From Phallus indusiatus (lineage: Eukaryota > Basidiomycota > Agaricomycetes > Phallales > Phallaceae): a stretch of 63,820 nt of DNA. The notes beneath the pieces are model-generated. The model saw only the letters and a list, made by a program, of their open reading frames with translations. It was not told the DNA's origin and searched no databases. The position numbers and the translations under genes were made by a program. Location: the NCBI GenBank assembly GCA_027605045.1, contig JAQFWX010000181.1, positions 1 to 63,820 on the forward strand, in the 5' to 3' direction. Shown piece by piece: positions 58,875-63,820 of the stretch (positions are counted from its first letter, which is position 1; each line of letters begins with the position of its first letter).

Positions 58875-60008
58875 TCAATAAAGCCAGCGGCCGTGATGCA
58901 ATTGTTCTTCATCTTGGGCGGATCGTGCATCTCGATGGTGTTCGGCGCTTAGACGTGGTAGTACTATCAACGATGACGACGATTGGCCGCCTTCTTGGTG
59001 AGTCGAGTCCACGTCCATTTCCATCTGAGATGCATCATCATCACCACCGTCGCCACCATCTCCATCGCCATCGCCATCTGAAGATGCAAGTGACTCATCG
59101 TTTCGGCTTAGAGTTTGTTGGGCAACATCTCTAACTGCCAACAGTGTTGTTCCGCTGTGGTGTTGATGGTGTTGTTGTTGGTGATGAGTATGGTGCTTTC
59201 GAAAGTGACGGCGCATATTCGAGGCCACACTAAAGACCTTGGTGCATGTCGGATGGAGACATTCATATGGCCGTGATCCCGTATGAACACTCAAATGCGT
59301 TTGCAGACTGCTCGGACGATTGAACGTCTTCTGACAGATCGAACAGACGTGCCTCCGTTGGGATACTGAGGACTGACCCGCAGCACCCTGAGCACTATTC
59401 TTCTTTTGTCTGCGACCACGTTTGATTTGTGGTGCTGTGATTAGTTCTCCCGAAGGCGATGGACGCAATATCGAATAGGAAAAGGATGGGGCGGCTGGAA
59501 CTTGAGCTTGAGGTTCTGAACCAGCTCCTCCAACAGATTTGGGCTGCTTGCGTAGTATTGGAGCTAGGGATACACCGCTTCCTCTCGACTCTCGGAATCT
59601 TTAGGACTACCAGAAGGGACTGGGGTAGCTGGGAGAGAATACGTTTTCGGTGGGAAGGGAGGGTGCAGGCCAGGTGATGGGGTTACAAGAGGTGGTAAGG
59701 GGATGGTAAAGGCGCGTTGTCTCTTATTCTAGGAAGTGATGGAATTGTATTTATTTGAGCGATGAGAACAAGAGAAAAACGGTGCCAGACATTTGAAAGC
59801 TTACCATGGACCATCTATTACTGCTACTCCCAGTAGGTTCAGGTGACGTATCACCACCATCTTCACAAGTGTAGAAAGAGGCATAACTTGAAGAAGAATG
59901 TGGAGAATGCGAGACGGAAGCGGGAAGTCTCAGTTGATCGCCTAGTACAGTATGGATAGGAGGCAGCGTTTGCGGCACTACGCCGGGAGGAGGAGGCCTA
60001 GGGTCCAT
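58875..60008 (-). CDS. C2H2 zinc-finger transcription fact-type protein A
   Basis: Three exons (60008-59805, 59728-59611, 59563-58875; introns 76 and 47 bp) sum to 337 codons. A Pro/Ser-rich N terminus is followed by a basic patch (KRGRRQKKN) and two adjacent C2H2 fingers: HVCSICQKTFNRPSSLQTHL and YECLHPTCTKVFSVASNMRR. A His/Gln run and an acidic Asp/Gly tail (DGDGDGDGGDGGDDD) follow. Two fingers with RPSSLxTH and FSVxSNMRRH are typical of basidiomycete regulators of development and stress. A TATATATATCC box lies about 65 bp upstream of the start. It faces away from a paralogue at 62104. Confidence 0.88.
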
Positions 60009-62103
60009 ATTAGCAATGAACTTGAACTTGCGCCTGAATGATGATAACAGATTAAAAGGAATAAGTGAATATGGATATATATAAGGGGAGGTAAGGTCGG
60101 GTTTGAGAGGAAGAGAAGAGAAGAATGATGGTGACGGGGAGGGGGAGGAATTAAAACATGGGGTGTTTGGGATAACGAGGGCGGGGTTCCAGCAATCTTG
60201 TATCTTATAAAAGTGTTGATGCTTGTTGACAACGACAAGCCCGTCACAGCATTGATGGAGAGAGAAACCGCATAAGGGCTGTGCAGAGAGTTAAGTTGGG
60301 ATCGGGCTGTTGAAGGTCATGGTTTCCATTGAAAGCTAAAGAGAGATATTTTGGATGAACGAAGAAAATGATCATAATTGAGTTAAACGAGTCAGAATCA
60401 AAAATAAATTCCAACCTATTAACCAACGGCGGTTTGATAAGATTTGATTGCTACCTAAGCAAGAATGCATGGGTCGCCTGTGATTCTCGCCGTATGGATA
60501 CGCCGGTGCGGTTCTTCCCAGGGAAAAAATTGGATTACATAACTGCTCACGAGTAGTGTATAAGCGAACTGATCTCTAGTGATCCTCAGGCATGGGAAGT
60601 GAGAGCCGTCGCTCTCGCTTTTTCTGTATTGCATTTCCCATTTCCGATCGGATGGATGAGACAAACAAGGAGTCAAAATCCGATAATTGCGACGCGCGAT
60701 AATCTTAGGGGAAACATCTACGCAAACGGCGGCGCAAAACGCAGCAACCAAGCCACAAAAAATCGCTCTACCATTGATTGAGCATGATTTTTTTCTCCTC
60801 TCTCTTGTTTTTCTTGTTTCCATAAGAAGCACTTTGCTTGCGAAGCAGCAGCCGGATCAGACTTGGGCTTTCCCGTTTGATCACTTCGAAAAACGCAGAT
60901 GATTGTTTAGCATTGGTTATTGCATGCTGAACAAGGTGCGTACCTTTTTTGGTATCTGATGGTCGTAAAAGCCTAGTTTTTCAGTTGACCGCCATGACCG
61001 AACTGAGTCTATGAAGTGATTTGCACGCCCTTGCTGCGAGTAGTGCCTCGCTTTTTTGTTTGGGTCGAATAGCAAATATTTAGGCTGCCTAGCGACCGTC
61101 ATGGATGGCGTTGAGAGTGAAGAGCCTTGACATGACAAATGTACAGGTGCAAGGAGGGGTAAGATGAGCCCAGGAAGTTGGATCTGCATCTACGCCGTTA
61201 TCCTTATCCGGACGAAATTCACGTGCACGTGCCATCACTGATTAAGTAAAGTTCACGGATTAGGTCAGCAGTAAAGTTGCAGTTCGTTTTTCCAAGTACA
61301 GCCAGAGTGCTTTGTCGCGCGACACGTCCATGTCCCTCTTCCCTTGAATCCTCCTCCTCTTCCTCCTCCTCAGGGAACGAAAAGAAATGATACGTTACTT
61401 TATCTTTGTTCCCGTCATAAGGTCGTCCTAGTTTCAACTGATTCTTGCCTGATATTAGGCTGAGCGCGTTACCATCCCTCTTTAGCTGTGTCATACCCTA
61501 AGCTGTGCGAGGACAACAAGCCAATGTGGACCTGGAGTCTACTTTAATTTCATTACGTCTCCAAAACGGCTGCTTATTTTTAGTTCTCCTATCAACAACA
61601 ACCAAGCCTGCCCATCTCGCGATCGCGATCCGACAGATGTGTAGACCGAAAAATAATCGGCAGTTATTACATTAATTAACCTCTCCTCTTTGGGCGGATT
61701 CCCCGGCTATAGGAAATCCCAATGTTCCGGTGTTACCCCTCACCTTGTTCAAAGGCAAAAACAAAAAACTGAAAAAAAAAATCCTTTTGCGGACTGCTCC
61801 TCCGGGAATATTCAGCCTTCATTCTTCTTCGGTGATGTTTAGTGACGCATTCCTTATCTGATTCGGATTTCAGCCTCTCTAGATTGTCTTGCAGTACTTT
61901 GGGCTTTTATTTTTGTGGCGCTGCTCTCGCTTTTTTGCAGTAACGTTAGCGTTCCTTTCTCTGTCTCGTTGGTATATTTAAAGAACATGGAATAATGCCT
62001 CTTCTTCTTTCTCATCACCCCAAATCCCGTTCAACACATCTCTACTTCGCCGTCCTCCAAACTCAATATCTGTTTCCGAGTCTCCTTCCTCGACGATAAA
62101 AAA
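60009..62103. promoter_or_regulatory. 2.1-kb shared upstream region of two divergent zinc-finger genes
   Basis: No gene is supported here; small frames (for example 61219-61494 minus, with a Glu run) lack splice or domain evidence. TATA-like boxes face both ways (about 60075-60083 on minus; GTATATTTAAAG at about 61973 on plus). A bidirectional control region is inference from layout. Confidence 0.5.
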
Positions 62104-63050
62104 ATGTCCTCTCAAGATCACCGCCGTTCACAAGGTAGCACACAGCTCCCTCCATCCGCGATCTCCTACCAGGTAATATATACCTTGAACTTCAGAAAAA
62201 TAAAAATTTAATTGTGGACCTTGTGTTTTTCTATTAGACCAATTCGATGAGAGTGCATATTCCTTCGATGCTATGGGTCGCGCATTACCCCAAGCCGATC
62301 CATCTGCACGCTCAGGAAGGGTACGTTCACCTTGGATTAAAAACCTATACGCGTAAAACAAAAAGAAAAAACTCATTATGTCACTAATTTAGAATACTTG
62401 GCCTCAGACCGGACCCACACTGGCCCCTATCGCCGGACAGCACCAACAACAACAGTATCATGCACATACGACCGGGTACAATACTCCATCCCGTGGTGGC
62501 TCTGCCGGACACCACGCTCACGCTCAGCAGTCTTATTATCGCGGACAACAACAACAACATTCTTCTGGTGCACCACCTTATTCCTTTGATGTCTTCCGTC
62601 CCAGTTCCGAAGGTTTAGTGCACGCCTCAACTTCTTCCCGTTCGCAAGGCATTTTACGCTCTACGCGTGCTGACGCAGGAAGAAGACATGCGACAGCAGC
62701 AGCTGATGAGGAAGAAGAAGGTGACGATAGTTCTAAACGATACGCTTGTCCCGTTTGTGGCAAACGATTTGCGAGACCTTCAAGTCTTAGGGTGCGTTTT
62801 TTTTTTGGTTCAAGTCCAAGAAAAATGAATCATGAATTTTTTTATAGACTCATGAAGTGGTACACAGCGAAGAGCGAGGTACGTGTTTCCTCTTCACACT
62901 CGCACATTGTCCTTATGTTGACTTGCTCTTTTTTTAATAGCACACGTTTGTCCTTACCCTGGTTGTGGCAAATCATTCAGTGTTCCATCAAATATGCGAA
63001 GACATTATCGCAAAGCCCATGAAAACTACACCGGTCCGGATGAAGACTAG
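62104..63050 (+). CDS. C2H2 zinc-finger transcription factor-type protein B
   Basis: Five exons (62104-62134, 62238-62320, 62393-62791, 62848-62878, 62941-63050) sum to 218 codons. The first intron must use the gtagca donor inside the longest 5' frame; the later gtaata donor would break frame. A Gln/His/Tyr-rich N terminus (GQHQQQQYHAHTTGYNT) precedes an acidic stretch and two fingers, YACPVCGKRFARPSSLRTH and HVCPYPGCGKSFSVPSNMRR, with each finger's His pair encoded in later exons. Ends at TAG 63048-63050. Paralogue of the divergent gene at 58875-60008, from the RPSSL and FSVxSNMRRHxRK blocks. Confidence 0.88.
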
Positions 63051-63820
63051 ATTATCATCGATCAAAGTCTCTTCAGCATTCATCTACATATATATGTATA
63101 CCCTCACACGGCATCCAAACAAACAATTTTCCTGTCCTACAATACACATCCTTATAGATATCCCGACTCAAAATCGAAGCTGTATCCATTTAAATATTCT
63201 TTATTCTTCTCTGTTTCGTGGTTTTTTATTTAACTAATAGTTTCTTTGGGCTTTCTTCTCCTGGTTTCCTCGCTTTGATCTAATATACTATTACGTTATA
63301 TAGGCATAACTACTGTTTCCTTAGATTACTCAACTTTATATCATTGCTACTAACTCTTCGTATTTACTATATCGAGTTTTGTAGTGTATTTATAGGACGC
63401 CCGAGCTACATGTATATACATAGTTTCAACTAGTTCAAATTTTGTGTTTTCTTCGCCCTCGAGTTTTTACTCTGGAAAAATTCTAATTCTGATTCGCTGA
63501 TCGTTTAGTAGTCATATCACATCAAAGTGGATACTGATTCTCCGGCTCACATCCGCTAGGGTTCATCCCATCATAAAGTACAGCCACCTACATATGTATT
63601 ATACTCTCTGAGAGCGACGGGGCAAGATTTGTCATCCTCCGTTTGCAATTGTTCTCGGCTCACTCCCCTTATATTTTCCTTTCGAAGCTAAATTCAGCTC
63701 AGGGCTTTCAATTTTTTGATATTTATTTTATTTTTATCTTCCGTCACGAATTACCCAAGAAAATTGCTCCAATTTATTTCCTTTTCTTTTTTTTTTTTGA
63801 AATGACGTTCAACGTGGTTT
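63051..63820. other. 3' flank and intergenic sequence
   Basis: AT-rich with short frames only. The window ends without another gene start that I can support. Confidence 0.5.

Noticed and set aside
60455..60832. 125-codon minus-strand frame
   Set aside because: No domain, splice or composition support; lies in the intergenic region of the zinc-finger pair.
1..63820. CRISPR array or prokaryotic defence system
   Set aside because: The sequence is eukaryotic with spliceosomal introns and a telomere; the tandem repeats have no repeat-spacer structure.

Overview
The window is a chromosome end from a filamentous basidiomycete, most likely an Agaricomycete. Evidence: a telomeric array at the left edge, genes split by many 45-75 bp GT-AG introns, and families typical of mushroom-forming fungi (tandem P450s, a DUF6593-like pair, a GDSL/CE16-like esterase, a CmcJ-like oxygenase, an HNH_2-like protein, paired C2H2 regulators, and a MULE-like transposase with the NEQAH motif). 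I assembled gene models by hand from splice signals. Those described as frame-consistent have exon lengths that sum to whole codons.

Layout. 1-270 is a TTTAGGG-type telomere. 271-6377 is layered subtelomere: a 34-bp minisatellite, a degenerate 130-170 bp repeat, a solo LTR with a perfect 5-bp target duplication, a 19-bp minisatellite, an AAGCGGAGAG motif cluster and a (GA)n tract. 6457-9136 holds an unrecognised multi-exon gene. 9349-9540 is a duplicated hairpin repeat. 9882-11786 is an F-box/WD40 gene with an in-frame TGA.

12140-18332 is the most striking object: a complete 6.19-kb Mutator-like (MULE) DNA transposon. It has long imperfect terminal inverted repeats, a perfect 9-bp target duplication (GTAAATAAA), a six-exon DDE transposase on the minus strand, and a divergent second gene whose predicted product carries zinc-binding motifs. 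It sits inside an older minus-strand reading frame that becomes open again when the element and one target copy are subtracted.

18.6-28 kb carries small genes, two secreted proteins (one a Kex2-processed repeat protein), a degenerate HNH-family gene and an SH3 protein. 28-43 kb is gene-poor: a divergent pair of DUF6593-like paralogues with conserved intron phases, a frameshifted NF-YC/HAP5 gene and a CmcJ-like gene. 43.5-47 kb is mitochondrial HSP78, an apparently intact housekeeping gene with one GC-AG intron. 47.6-56 kb has a tandem P450 pair (the second probably damaged), an internally deleted short-chain dehydrogenase and a GDSL/CE16-like esterase. 58.9-63 kb holds two divergent paralogous C2H2 zinc-finger genes sharing a 2.1-kb upstream region.

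Together, the region looks like a telomere-proximal accessory segment with transposon insertion and several decaying genes, grading inward to conserved genes. No database search was possible, so family names rest on motif recognition.
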